Source: Virgibacillus oceani (lineage in GTDB: Bacteria; Bacillota; Bacilli; Bacillales; Amphibacillaceae). Taken from it: a DNA stretch of 64,000 bases. Position 1 is the first letter of the stretch; each line of letters begins with the position of its first letter. Of the stretch, positions 30,547 to 39,135 are shown piece after piece. The stretch lies in the NCBI RefSeq assembly GCF_014638995.1, contig NZ_BMFR01000014.1:33321-97320 (forward strand). The letters run 5' to 3'. The position numbers were made by a program, and so were the translations under genes. Under the pieces are notes generated by a model. The model was not told the origin of the DNA and searched no databases. It was given only the letters and a program-made list of their open reading frames with translations.

Positions 30547-31776
30547 TTGACAACACAAGTTACAACAGGATTAGACCAACAAACTAGGGATATTGTAAAA
30601 GCTACAGTACCAATATTGCAAGAACGTGGTGGTGAAATTACAAAGCGATTCTACCAGCTTTTATTTGAAAATCACCCTGAATTAAAAAATATTTTTAACC
30701 AAACCAATCAAAGGAAAGGTGATCAGTCAAAAGCGCTTGCAAATACTGTTTATGCTGCGGCGTTGCACATTGATCAGCTTGAAGAAATTTTACCACAAGT
30801 TAAACAGATTGCACATAAACATAAAAGCTTAAATATTAAGCCTGAACATTACCCAATTGTTGGTGAAAACCTATTATTAGCAATGAAAGATGTGTTAGGT
30901 GATGCGGCAAATGAGGATGTAATCGGTGCATGGGAAAAGGCATATGGTGTAATCGCTGGTGTGTTCATTGATACCGAGAAAGAAATGTACCAGGAAGCAA
31001 TCGATACTGTCGGCGGCTGGGTTGATTACCGCGATTTTAAAGTAGTTGATAAAGTTGCAGAAAGTGATGTCATTACTTCATTTTATTTAGAACCAGTAGA
31101 TGACAATCCATTTCCTATTTATCAGCCGGGACAATATATTACCATAAAAGCAGAAATTGACGGAGAACCCCATAGTCATTTGCGCCAATACAGTTTGTCA
31201 TGTGCACCTGGTGAAGGTATTTACCGAATCAGTGTAAAACGTGAGGATGCTCTAGCAGATAATCCAGCTGGTATCGTATCAAACTATTTGCATTCAAAGG
31301 TTAATAAAGGTGGAGTAGTATCAATCAGTGCACCATCTGGAGACTTTACGCTCAATCAAAATGATACAAGACCATTAGTTTTAATAAGCGGCGGCGTTGG
31401 ATTAACACCAATGATGAGTATGCTGGAGAGCACAATAAAACAACAGCCGGAACGCGAAATCTATTATATTCACGCAGCGCAAAACAGTAATGTACATGCA
31501 ATGAAAGATAGAGTCAAAGAAATAGCGGAACAGTATAACCATGTTCACGCTTATACTGTATACGATAATCCTAGTGATGAAGATAATTATGATAAAAAAG
31601 GATATATTGATTACGAATGGTTAACATCCATTTTACCTTCAAATGATGCAGCGTTTTATTTCTGTGGACCAAAAGGGTTTATGCGCGCAATGTATCAAAA
31701 CTTGAAAAAATATGACGTGGCGGATCGCGACATTAACTTTGAATTCTTTGGACCTGCTGCTGCAATTACTGAATAA
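30547..31776 (+). CDS. hmp: Hmp, flavohemoglobin (nitric oxide dioxygenase)
   Basis: Detoxifies NO to nitrate using NADPH and O2. The 409 residues comprise an N-terminal globin domain (1-140; proximal His in IAHKHKSLNIKPEHYPIVGENLL), an FAD-binding domain (RQYSLSCAPGEGIYRISVKRE near 219) and an NAD(P) domain (LISGGVGLTPMMSML near 280 and FYFCGPKGFM near 375). A TTG start follows AAAGGGAGTGC. Its promoter carries an NsrR-type palindrome, and nsrR is divergent next door. Confidence 0.96.
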   Translation: MTTQVTTGLDQQTRDIVKATVPILQERGGEITKRFYQLLFENHPELKNIFNQTNQRKGDQSKALANTVYAAALHIDQLEEILPQVKQIAHKHKSLNIKPEHYPIVGENLLLAMKDVLGDAANEDVIGAWEKAYGVIAGVFIDTEKEMYQEAIDTVGGWVDYRDFKVVDKVAESDVITSFYLEPVDDNPFPIYQPGQYITIKAEIDGEPHSHLRQYSLSCAPGEGIYRISVKREDALADNPAGIVSNYLHSKVNKGGVVSISAPSGDFTLNQNDTRPLVLISGGVGLTPMMSMLESTIKQQPEREIYYIHAAQNSNVHAMKDRVKEIAEQYNHVHAYTVYDNPSDEDNYDKKGYIDYEWLTSILPSNDAAFYFCGPKGFMRAMYQNLKKYDVADRDINFEFFGPAAAITE

Positions 31777-31781
31777 ACTAT

Positions 31782-31813
31782 GGAAAGGGTGCCTGTATGG
31801 TGCCCTTTTTTAT
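31782..31813 (+). terminator. Terminator after hmp
   Basis: AAAGGGTGCC and GGTGCCCTTT pair (with wobble pairs) around a five-base loop and run into T residues, nine bases past the hmp stop. Confidence 0.75.
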
Positions 31814-31830
31814 AAATTTAGGCAAAATTA

Positions 31831-31862
31831 AAAGAGGACCAGACGCATCCAGTCCCCTTAAG
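31831..31862 (-). terminator. Terminator after acsA
   Basis: Minus-strand AGGGGACTGGA pairs with TCTGGTCCTCT, followed by TTTAATTTT, about 37 bases beyond the acsA stop. Confidence 0.65.
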
Positions 31863-31898
31863 TGTAGACGTAAGCAATACACCGCAATTAATTTAAAT

Positions 31899-33614
31899 TT
31901 ATTCTTCCAACGTAGATGTATCACCTGTAGGCAATCCTAGCTCCCATGATTTCAACAGACGACGCATGATTTTACCACTGCGCGTTTTTGGAATCGTATC
32001 TTTCACTTCAATTTCACGAGGTGCCGCATGTGCTGCCAATCCCGTTTTAATAAACACACGGATTTCCTCTAGTAATTCAGGTGAATCCTCGTAACCATCG
32101 TTTAATGTGATGAACGCCTTAATGATTTCGCCACGTTCTGGATCTGGCTTACCGATAACTCCCGCTTCGGCAACTGCTGGATGTTCAATCAATTTACTTT
32201 CTACTTCGAACGGACCTACACGTTCACCAGATGTATTGATCACATCGTCCAAACGTCCCTGGAACCAGAAATAGCCGTCTTCATCCTTGTATGCACTGTC
32301 ACCAGAAACATACCAGCCGTTAATAAAATAACTCTCAAATTTCTCCGGGCGCTTCCAGATTTTCCGCATCATGGATGGCCAACCCTCTCTAATGGCTAAG
32401 TTACCCATCTGATTTGGCGGTAATTCATTTCCTTCATTGTCAACAATTGATGCATCAATACCTGGAATTGGCTTGCCCATTGAACCAGGGCGAATTTCAA
32501 GTGATGGATAGTTAACAATAAGCATCGCACCTGTTTCTGTCATCCACCATGTATCGTGAATTCGCAGATCAAATGCTTTTAGACCCCATGTAATAACCTC
32601 CGGATTTAATGGTTCCCCAACACTCATAACATGGCGCAATGAGGAGAAGTCATATTTCCTAACAACATCCTCACCAGCACTAACTAATTTCCGCAATGCA
32701 GTTGGGGCGGTATACCAAACCGTTACATTGTGTTTATCAATCGTTTCGTACCAATCATCCGGTGTAAAGCGACCACCACGGATTACATTCGTTACACCAT
32801 GCAGCCAAGGGGCAAATACACCATAACTTGTGCCGGTAACCCAGCCCGGATCAGCAGTACACCAGTACACATCATCCTCTTTTAAATCAATTACCCATTC
32901 TGCAGTTGCATAATGCTGGATCATGGCATTGTGCACATGATAGACACCTTTAGGTTTTCCAGTAGATCCGGATGTGTAATGGATCACCATACCATCCTCT
33001 AAATCAACCCATTCTATATCGAAATCGGTTGAAGCATCTTTCATTTCACTAGCAAAGTCAATGTATTTTCCAGAAGTTTCATTATGATCACCAACAAGAA
33101 CTATTTTTTCCAAATCAGGTAAATCTTCCTGTGGTACACGTTCTAAAAGTTCTGGTGTTGTAATGAGCATTTTTGCCTCACTGTCCTGAAGACGGTCGCG
33201 AACAGCTTGCTCCATAAATGCTTCAAACAATGGACCAGCGATGGCACCTGTTTTAAGGATCCCAAAGAATGTTACGTAGAATTCGGGACTCCTTGGAAGG
33301 AATAGAAACACGCGGTCTCCTTTTTCTATATCATATTTCTTTAATACATTAGCAAATTGATTACTTTGTTTACTGATTTCATCAAACGTCATTTTTTCTT
33401 CTCGGCCAGGCGCTGAATATAATAATGCCACTTTATCCTTTTTGTTTGGATCAGCTGCATGGCGGTCAATTGCCTCATATGCAATATTTACTTTTCCAGT
33501 TTCATTCCAGCTAAAATTCTTTTTAACGTCATCCCATGAAAAGTTTTCTCGCGCTTTTTCATAGTTTTGTAGATTATGATCTCCATCTCTTGCGGGAATT
33601 CGCTGCATATCCAT
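31899..33614 (-). CDS. acsA: AcsA, acetate-CoA ligase (acetyl-CoA synthetase)
   Basis: ANL-superfamily enzyme activating acetate to acetyl-CoA through acetyl-AMP. 571 residues, like B. subtilis AcsA (572). Core motifs: YTSGSTGKPKGV near 216, DTWWMTETG near 354, GDSAYKDEDGYFWFQGRLDD near 435 and the C-terminal PKTRSGKIMRR with the Lys that is acetylated in the Acu system. acuABC, next to acsA in B. subtilis, is absent from the window. GAGGTG precedes the ATG. A consensus cre site and promoter lie upstream. Confidence 0.96.
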   Translation of the reverse strand: MDMQRIPARDGDHNLQNYEKARENFSWDDVKKNFSWNETGKVNIAYEAIDRHAADPNKKDKVALLYSAPGREEKMTFDEISKQSNQFANVLKKYDIEKGDRVFLFLPRSPEFYVTFFGILKTGAIAGPLFEAFMEQAVRDRLQDSEAKMLITTPELLERVPQEDLPDLEKIVLVGDHNETSGKYIDFASEMKDASTDFDIEWVDLEDGMVIHYTSGSTGKPKGVYHVHNAMIQHYATAEWVIDLKEDDVYWCTADPGWVTGTSYGVFAPWLHGVTNVIRGGRFTPDDWYETIDKHNVTVWYTAPTALRKLVSAGEDVVRKYDFSSLRHVMSVGEPLNPEVITWGLKAFDLRIHDTWWMTETGAMLIVNYPSLEIRPGSMGKPIPGIDASIVDNEGNELPPNQMGNLAIREGWPSMMRKIWKRPEKFESYFINGWYVSGDSAYKDEDGYFWFQGRLDDVINTSGERVGPFEVESKLIEHPAVAEAGVIGKPDPERGEIIKAFITLNDGYEDSPELLEEIRVFIKTGLAAHAAPREIEVKDTIPKTRSGKIMRRLLKSWELGLPTGDTSTLEE

Positions 33615-33636
33615 CCAATCACCTCATTTAAAATTT

Positions 33637-33687
33637 TGAAATCGGTTACAAAACCTCTTTATAATAAAGGTTATTATTTAATCGCAA
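33637..33687 (-). promoter_or_regulatory. acsA promoter with CcpA cre site
   Basis: Minus-strand TTGCGA (33682-33687), 18 bases, TATAAA (33658-33663). Just downstream, TGTAACCGATTTCA (33637-33650) fits the cre consensus TGWAANCGNTNWCA at every position. A site downstream of the promoter predicts glucose repression, as known for B. subtilis acsA. Confidence 0.8.
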
Positions 33688-33842
33688 CAAACATGCAATT
33701 AATAATTATTTAAACATTTTGGTAACTATCTTCTATTTTAGAACAATCTGTGACAATTTTAAAGTATTTAACATGATTTGAACTAAAACTTTATAATTTA
33801 GCCCCTTTTCACATAGATTGTCGCTACTGCCCGCAGCGTTAA

Positions 33843-33871
33843 AAAAGCGTACCTCTTTAGAAGAGATACAC
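33843..33871 (-). terminator. Terminator ending the ligase-murE-racemase operon
   Basis: Minus-strand GTATCTCTT and AAGAGGTAC pair around CTA, followed by GCTTTTTT. No other terminator separates it from the racemase gene. Confidence 0.75.
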
Positions 33872-33873
33872 TT

Positions 33874-34077
33874 TCAAACTGGATGAATCGTAACTTCAAA
33901 CCACATTTTTCCATCTGTTGATTGGTTTGATGTACATGCTTTTATTGTAGCTTTTGGATATTTCTTTTTTATTGATTCCATTTCATTACTAGATAAGCGA
34001 AGTTCTCGGTGATGAATGTCATCGCTAAATGACTCTGTCAAAAAATCATCAAAGTATTCACGTTGTTTCAGCTCCAC
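33874..34077 (-). CDS. Small conserved-looking protein of unknown function
   Basis: A 67-residue soluble protein with a charged N-terminal half (FDDFLTESFSDDIHHRELRL) and a C-terminal strand-rich segment (KMWFEVTIHPV). I recognise no family. The GTG at 34077 has GGAGGG nine bases upstream and is preferred over a GTG six codons earlier. It lies 72 bases after the racemase with no terminator between, so it is probably the last gene of that operon. Confidence 0.6.
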   Translation of the reverse strand: MELKQREYFDDFLTESFSDDIHHRELRLSSNEMESIKKKYPKATIKACTSNQSTDGKMWFEVTIHPV

Positions 34078-34149
34078 AACTATTACTCCCTCCACTTATG
34101 TTTCAGTCAGGCGTTTTAAAAGTATATGCACAAGTATAAAATTCATACC

Positions 34150-34860
34150 TTATCTGGCTTTTAAAGTACCACCGGATAATTTTATCGATCGCTCAACAAG
34201 TACCTGCATGGCATCTACACTATATTTTCTACTATCTTCACGCAGCTTAATAGTAGATAATTCTGTACAAGCTAGGATAACACAATTGCATTTTTCCTTA
34301 CTGATCAGCTCTTCAATGATCATTTCAAAGGCGCCGACACTTACATCAGTTCCACTTTTGATACCATATATAATATCCATGACCTTTTGTTGTATCGTAT
34401 CATTCGGCGTATACATTTCCATATTATACTTTGCACATTCATTATGATAAATACCGCTTTCAACTGTTCCGTTCGTTGCTAAAAGACCTATTTTACTATT
34501 TTCCCCGTATTTTCCAGCTATCTCATTAATCGTTTCTCCGACCATGTTGATAATGTTAATGTCAGTAGATTTCTGCATTTCATCATAAAAATAGTGCGAC
34601 GTATTACATGGGATAGCAATATTTTCAACACCGATCGTTTCAAGTGTTTGAATATCTTTTTTAATAGGCTCAAGGAATGTATCCCCTATATTATTCAATA
34701 TTACATCCGTTCTGTCAGGTAATGTTGCATGATTAAGTATGACCATATTAATATGATCCTGATCAGACGCTGCAACCGTGTTTTCAATCACATGTTCAAA
34801 AAATACGGATGTAGCCATGGGACCCATTCCACCTAATACACCTAGACTTTTTTTCTCCAT
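34150..34860 (-). CDS. Aspartate/glutamate racemase family protein
   Basis: A 236-residue PLP-independent racemase. The two catalytic Cys are present: C85 in IPCNTSHYF and C198 in ILACTELS. The N-terminal LGVLGGMGPMATSVFF is typical of aspartate racemases rather than glutamate racemase MurI. The gene lies 38 bases after a MurE-type ligase and in the same operon as an ATP-grasp ligase, so the likely product is a D-amino acid, probably D-Asp, for those ligases. Substrate is not proven by sequence. Confidence 0.85.
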   Translation of the reverse strand: MEKKSLGVLGGMGPMATSVFFEHVIENTVAASDQDHINMVILNHATLPDRTDVILNNIGDTFLEPIKKDIQTLETIGVENIAIPCNTSHYFYDEMQKSTDINIINMVGETINEIAGKYGENSKIGLLATNGTVESGIYHNECAKYNMEMYTPNDTIQQKVMDIIYGIKSGTDVSVGAFEMIIEELISKEKCNCVILACTELSTIKLREDSRKYSVDAMQVLVERSIKLSGGTLKAR

Positions 34861-34898
34861 CTTTAAACCTACTTTACATACCGTATAGTCTTCTATTA

Positions 34899-36389
34899 TT
34901 ACCTTGCCCGTTCACGTGTCTTGGCACGTTGGTTCATAAAATCTTCAACAATCTCCGTTTCATTAAAAGGAATTTCTTCTTTACCAATTATTTGCGCTGT
35001 TTCATGCCCTTTTCCTGCTATAAGAATGGTATCTCCCTTTTCACTAATATCAATCGCAAATTTAATTGCTTCCTCACGATCCAAAACCTTATTATAGGAA
35101 GATGTTTCCTCATCGATCGACTCACTAATTTCATCAATAATTAAATTAGGATCATATTCTTTAGGGTTGTCCGAAGTTACGACAGAAAAATCCGCGTATT
35201 TGGCAGCCACTTTTCCCATCGAACGCCTTTTGCTCAAGCCCCGCTTATCACCAGGGGCATAAACGCCAAACACCAGAATAATTTTTCCTTTTGTATAGGG
35301 TCTTAATGTTGTTAATGCCTTTTCCAAGCTATCCTCTGTATGAGCAAAGTCGACAACAATCCTGTAGTCATCTTCTTTGTAAATAACCTCAAGTCGTCCC
35401 TTTATTCCTTCCACATTACGGATACCTGCCTGAATATCCTTCACCTCAATACCCGCACAATATGCACAAGCGATTGCCGCTAAACTATTGTAGACATAAA
35501 TTTTTCCAGGCAGATTTACTTTCACGTCAAATTTACCCTTAGGGGTCTGAACAGTAAACGTCGTATGCTCAAAGGAATAATTTATATTTGTTGCATAAAT
35601 TTCAGCTTTTGTATCGATTCCATACGTAATAAGCTCCGTATCATACTTTTCGATGCGCTTCATAAGCTTTTGACCGTATTCATCGTCCGCATTTACAATA
35701 TTATAGTCACTGGTTAGGTCAAATAACATTGCTTTCGCTTCAAAATACTCTTCCATTGTATTATGCAGCTCTAAATGATCTGGTGTTAAATTTGTATAAA
35801 TCCCCATATTAAAGCTGCTATGGGCAACACGTTTAAGGCTTAATGCATGGGATGACACTTCCATTATACAATTATCACTTTTCGCCTCGACCATATCAGC
35901 AAAAATCTTTTGTAAATCCAGTGATTCAGGTGTCGTGTTTTTATTTTTTGTTACGTTATTGTTGATTACCGTACCAATCGTTCCAATTAATCCGATTGAT
36001 CGTTTAGCCTGTTCAAAAATGGATTTGATAAAATATGTTGTTGATGTTTTCCCATTTGTTCCAGTGATACCAATCAAATTGAAATCTTTAGTTGGGTTAT
36101 GGTAAAAGTTGGCTCCAATAAGTGCCATTGCATCTCTTGTATCAGGCACCTTTAGAACTGTTATATCGCTATCAATCTGTATATCTTTTTCTACAACGAT
36201 TACAGTTGAGCCTTTTTGAATTGCCTTTGTAATAAAATCGTGTCCATCCACGACAAAGCCGGAAATTGCTATAAAAAGAGAATTATTCTTAGCTTCTCTG
36301 GAATCGTAGGCAATGGATTCAACTTTAACGTCCAAATTTCCTTTTACAATAGTAAAATCAAGATCTCTTACTACAGACTCTAACAGCAT
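34899..36389 (-). CDS. murE: MurE-type UDP-MurNAc-tripeptide ligase
   Basis: A 496-residue Mur ligase with all three domains: UDP-binding N terminus, P-loop ITGTNGKTSTTY at 108-119, TTPES at 152-156, the carbamylated Lys of YFEAKAMLF (K219), and a C-terminal domain. MurE adds the third peptide residue to UDP-MurNAc-Ala-Glu. The specificity loop reads SDNPK (407-410), not the DNPR of meso-diaminopimelate enzymes or the DNPA/DDPN of L-Lys enzymes, so the amino acid is uncertain. It is outside the dcw cluster, where murE normally lies, and is flanked by an ATP-grasp ligase and a racemase. It may be a second MurE or the only one. Confidence 0.85.
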   Translation of the reverse strand: MLLESVVRDLDFTIVKGNLDVKVESIAYDSREAKNNSLFIAISGFVVDGHDFITKAIQKGSTVIVVEKDIQIDSDITVLKVPDTRDAMALIGANFYHNPTKDFNLIGITGTNGKTSTTYFIKSIFEQAKRSIGLIGTIGTVINNNVTKNKNTTPESLDLQKIFADMVEAKSDNCIMEVSSHALSLKRVAHSSFNMGIYTNLTPDHLELHNTMEEYFEAKAMLFDLTSDYNIVNADDEYGQKLMKRIEKYDTELITYGIDTKAEIYATNINYSFEHTTFTVQTPKGKFDVKVNLPGKIYVYNSLAAIACAYCAGIEVKDIQAGIRNVEGIKGRLEVIYKEDDYRIVVDFAHTEDSLEKALTTLRPYTKGKIILVFGVYAPGDKRGLSKRRSMGKVAAKYADFSVVTSDNPKEYDPNLIIDEISESIDEETSSYNKVLDREEAIKFAIDISEKGDTILIAGKGHETAQIIGKEEIPFNETEIVEDFMNQRAKTRERAR

Positions 36390-36425
36390 ATTACTTACCT
36401 CCAGCGTTACTACCCTAAGTTAATC

Positions 36426-37613
36426 TTATCTTTTAAAAACCTTCTTAGCTACCTTACCTATCAGCATGGAAGAATAATTTATCCCTGGTTTTGGGTCCTT
36501 CCAATCCCAAATTGCATATGCCTTTGGTCTAAAGTATGTCTTCATTATATCTTTTACCGATAATTGACCAGTTTTTACATAGTCTTTTACTGCCAGCATA
36601 TCTTCGTAGCCATACCAGAACGCACGGTTGGTTGTTGTTGTAATGGCTTTGGGCTCGACTGGGTTTCCTGTTAGTTCACGATACGTGATATAGGGAATAT
36701 TTAAGCCAAGTGTGTAAATTAAATGATTAAAATTCGTAATCCGTACGTTTACCTCGATTAAATAATAGTTTCCCGTGTCTTCATCTTTCTTAAACTCAAT
36801 TTCAGCAAATCCTTTATATCCCGTTGCTTCTAAAAACTTCGAGCCGATTTCATATAGCTCTGGAATATATTTTTGAACCGTATAAACAGATGCACCAAAA
36901 TTGATTGGATACTGACGAAACTTTTGACATGTCAGCCAATGCGTCACTTTAGAATCCTGGTTTAAATAAGCATCAAAGGTATACATGTGATCGTCAAACC
37001 CAGGGATAATCCGTTGTACAATTACTTCTAATCCCGCTTCTTTTACTTTAGCTAAAACTTCATTCAGCTCATCAAAATTGTATACTTTAAATAGTTTTCG
37101 TCTAAATTTAGCCACAAATGTCGGTGAGTCTACCGGTTTCACAATACAAGGAAATTTGATAATCGTTTCGACTTTTTCTTCAAAGTTATCCTCATCTACA
37201 CCGACTGTCTCTGGTACCGCCATACCTAGCTCCTGTGCAAAATGACGCAGATTTCCTTTATTCATTAATTTTGTATAAAGACCAGCCTCTGTTTGCGGAA
37301 TTAGATAATGCTCTTTAAACTCCTCAAAATAGTCATCAATTACTTCCACATAGGAATCATGACAAGGGATGAGCACCGGCTTTGCGTCCTGCATTTTCGC
37401 ATAATCTATTAAAAAGTCAACAAATGCTCTCGTGTCTTCCTTATAATGGGGAGATATAACTCTCTCTGAAAGATATTTCGATTTCGCACCGTATGTATCC
37501 TCATCGGAATAATCTACCGCTACCGTGTGTACCCCCTCTGTACCTAGACATCGTATTGCACTTAAACCTATATAATAATTCGTTCCTAGAATCACAGCTT
37601 TGTTCTTCATCAT
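36426..37613 (-). CDS. ATP-grasp carboxylate-amine ligase, possibly D-aspartate ligase
   Basis: A 395-residue ATP-grasp enzyme. N-terminal Rossmann-like domain VILGTNYYIGLSAIRCLG, ATP-grasp strands FPCIVKPVDSP and VIVQRIIPG, and metal-binding AEIEF...YLIEVNVR near 270-290. Such stand-alone ligases include the Enterococcus D-aspartate ligase (Asl) that adds D-Asp to the Lys side chain of peptidoglycan precursors; that assignment is inferred from the operon partners, MurE and a racemase. GAGGAG precedes two adjacent ATG codons; either may be used. It is the first gene of the operon. Confidence 0.75.
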   Translation of the reverse strand: MMKNKAVILGTNYYIGLSAIRCLGTEGVHTVAVDYSDEDTYGAKSKYLSERVISPHYKEDTRAFVDFLIDYAKMQDAKPVLIPCHDSYVEVIDDYFEEFKEHYLIPQTEAGLYTKLMNKGNLRHFAQELGMAVPETVGVDEDNFEEKVETIIKFPCIVKPVDSPTFVAKFRRKLFKVYNFDELNEVLAKVKEAGLEVIVQRIIPGFDDHMYTFDAYLNQDSKVTHWLTCQKFRQYPINFGASVYTVQKYIPELYEIGSKFLEATGYKGFAEIEFKKDEDTGNYYLIEVNVRITNFNHLIYTLGLNIPYITYRELTGNPVEPKAITTTTNRAFWYGYEDMLAVKDYVKTGQLSVKDIMKTYFRPKAYAIWDWKDPKPGINYSSMLIGKVAKKVFKR

Positions 37614-38058
37614 TCCAGCTCCTCAATCACTCAAGATGAGTACTTGTCATTAATTGTATTTCTATCTAAAATTGCAAAAATCCACCTTAGGCAGTGGATA
37701 GTGAAGTTATTTCAACTAATTCGGTGATAGTGTCAGATTTAAACTACCTTCATTATATTATAAAACATAGGGATATTATTGTACAGATTGGATAGTTTAA
37801 CAAAGGCTCTTCAGAATCTTGAATCAAACATAAAGTCATAGGTATTTATTCTTAAAAATCACCAACGTAACATAATATGTTACGTTGGTACTTCTATAAA
37901 ATAAAAAACATCCTCTTTCATTAACTTGTCAATTATAGACAAGAAAACGTAAGAAAATGTTCTTCGGTTTAGTACATATTCAGATTTGAAACCATGTATC
38001 TTCAGTTAGGCAACTGCAAAACAGAAAATCATGTAATCAATGATATAACGTTAAATAA
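37614..38058. other. Intergenic region with a 29-base perfect palindrome
   Basis: About 445 bases without a gene. ACCAACGTAACATA at 37861-37874 is exactly mirrored by TATGTTACGTTGGT at 37876-37889 around one base. In the minus-strand sense it is followed by GATTTTTAAG, so it could end tRNA-Arg transcription, but it lies 170 bases past that gene. An operator is also possible. The promoter of the ATP-grasp operon should be here; none was fixed. Confidence 0.55.
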
Positions 38059-38131
38059 CGCCCTCGGCAGGATTCGAACCTGCGACACATGGTTTAGGAA
38101 ACCAATGCTCTATCCCCTGAGCTACGAGGGC
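38059..38131 (-). tRNA. tRNA-Arg, anticodon CCT
   Basis: A 73-base cloverleaf on the minus strand. Acceptor GCCCTCG/CGAGGGC with discriminator G, D-arm TAGCTCAGGGGATAGAGCA, anticodon loop TTTCCTAA (CCT, reading AGG), T-loop GTTCGAATC. The CCA end is not encoded. A palindromic repeat begins eight bases upstream of its 5' end. Confidence 0.93.
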
Positions 38132-38138
38132 ATAATAC

Positions 38139-38260
38139 AAAAGCGTAGCGGGCTTGTTCAGTGGCGACATGCGTAATCAAAAGACCGAAGAGCACATTGT
38201 TTTGGTACTCGGAGTGTCTATTGATTACGTCACGAGCCACTAGCCCGTGCGAAGCTAAAC
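38139..38260. repeat. Palindromic structured repeat, copy C
   Basis: AAAAGCGTAGCGGGCTTG to CACTAGCCCGTGCGAAGCT. Arms in order: AGTGGC/GCCACT, GCGTAATCAA/TTGATTACG, AGACCGA/TCGGAGTGTCT, GAGCAC/GTACTC. It is nearly colinear with copy D with paired changes in the stems. It begins eight bases upstream of tRNA-Arg. Confidence 0.85.
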
Positions 38261-38459
38261 GTGAATTTACAAGCTTAGTCAATAATCCAATTAGATTAAT
38301 ATCATGTTAAAAAAGCCTAACAAATTTCATTATACAGAAAGCTGCCACTCTTGAAAAGCGTCAATACTTCTATTTTTTTACTCCCATAGATTAGACCTAT
38401 TTTTTATGATAAAATTAAAAACATATGTCGAATCTTGAAACTTGATTGGAGGGGGAGTT
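38261..38459. other. Upstream region of dgk
   Basis: AT-rich, no gene. Holds the dgk ribosome site (GGAGGGGG) at its right end. No clear promoter was fixed. Confidence 0.35.
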
Positions 38460-39104
38460 ATGGCGGAGGTTCCATTTATTGCAATAGAAGGGCCGATTGG
38501 CATAGGAAAAACATCACTTGCAAAAAAACTTTCTGTCCATTTTGACTTTCATTTATTAAAGGAAATCGTTGAAGAAAATCCGTTTTTAGGAAAATTTTAC
38601 GATGATATTGATGAGTGGAGTTTTCAAACGGAAATGTTTTTTTTATGCAATCGGTTTAAACAACTAGAAGATATTGAGAAAAAATACTTAAATAGACAAA
38701 AAGCGGTCGTAGCCGATTATCATATATCGAAAAACATGATTTTTGCAAAACGCACATTGCAGGAAGATAAGTTCGACAAGTATGAGCAAATTTATCATAT
38801 TTTAACGAAGGATATGCCTGTTCCAAATATGATGATTTATTTGCATGCAAGTCTTGATACTATTTTGAAAAGAATTCGCATGCGGGGAAGGGATATTGAA
38901 CAAAATATAAAATCATCGTATCTTGCACAGCTTGCTCAGGACTATGAGGATTATATGAATGAATTTGAAGTTCTGCATCCAAACATACCAGTCATTCGGA
39001 TTAATGGTGATGAAACTGACTTCGTAAAGCAACAGAACGATTTAAACCGCATTATTAATCAAGTAGCGTATCATCTGAACGGTAATGCAGAGGTTGCTAA
39101 ATGA
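38460..39104 (+). CDS. dgk: Deoxyguanosine kinase
   Basis: A 214-residue deoxynucleoside salvage kinase. P-loop IEGPIGIGKTSLAKKL at 8-23, WSFQTEMFFLCNRFKQLEDI (substrate-binding Glu/Arg region) and MRGRDIE (DRS-type lid). It aligns with B. subtilis Dgk (YaaG). The ATG at 38460 has GGAGGGGG four bases upstream. It is opposite to the main strand here and followed by dck 31 bases later, exactly as in B. subtilis. Confidence 0.93.
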   Translation: MAEVPFIAIEGPIGIGKTSLAKKLSVHFDFHLLKEIVEENPFLGKFYDDIDEWSFQTEMFFLCNRFKQLEDIEKKYLNRQKAVVADYHISKNMIFAKRTLQEDKFDKYEQIYHILTKDMPVPNMMIYLHASLDTILKRIRMRGRDIEQNIKSSYLAQLAQDYEDYMNEFEVLHPNIPVIRINGDETDFVKQQNDLNRIINQVAYHLNGNAEVAK

Positions 39105-39135
39105 TAATACAGGTTACAAAGGGGAACGAAAAACA

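Noticed and set aside
31862..31880. Another copy of the palindromic repeat
   Set aside because: Only GACGTAAGCAAT matches; no partner arm is present.
37994..38282. Small coding frames around tRNA-Arg
   Set aside because: They overlap the tRNA and repeat copy C and lack ribosome sites.
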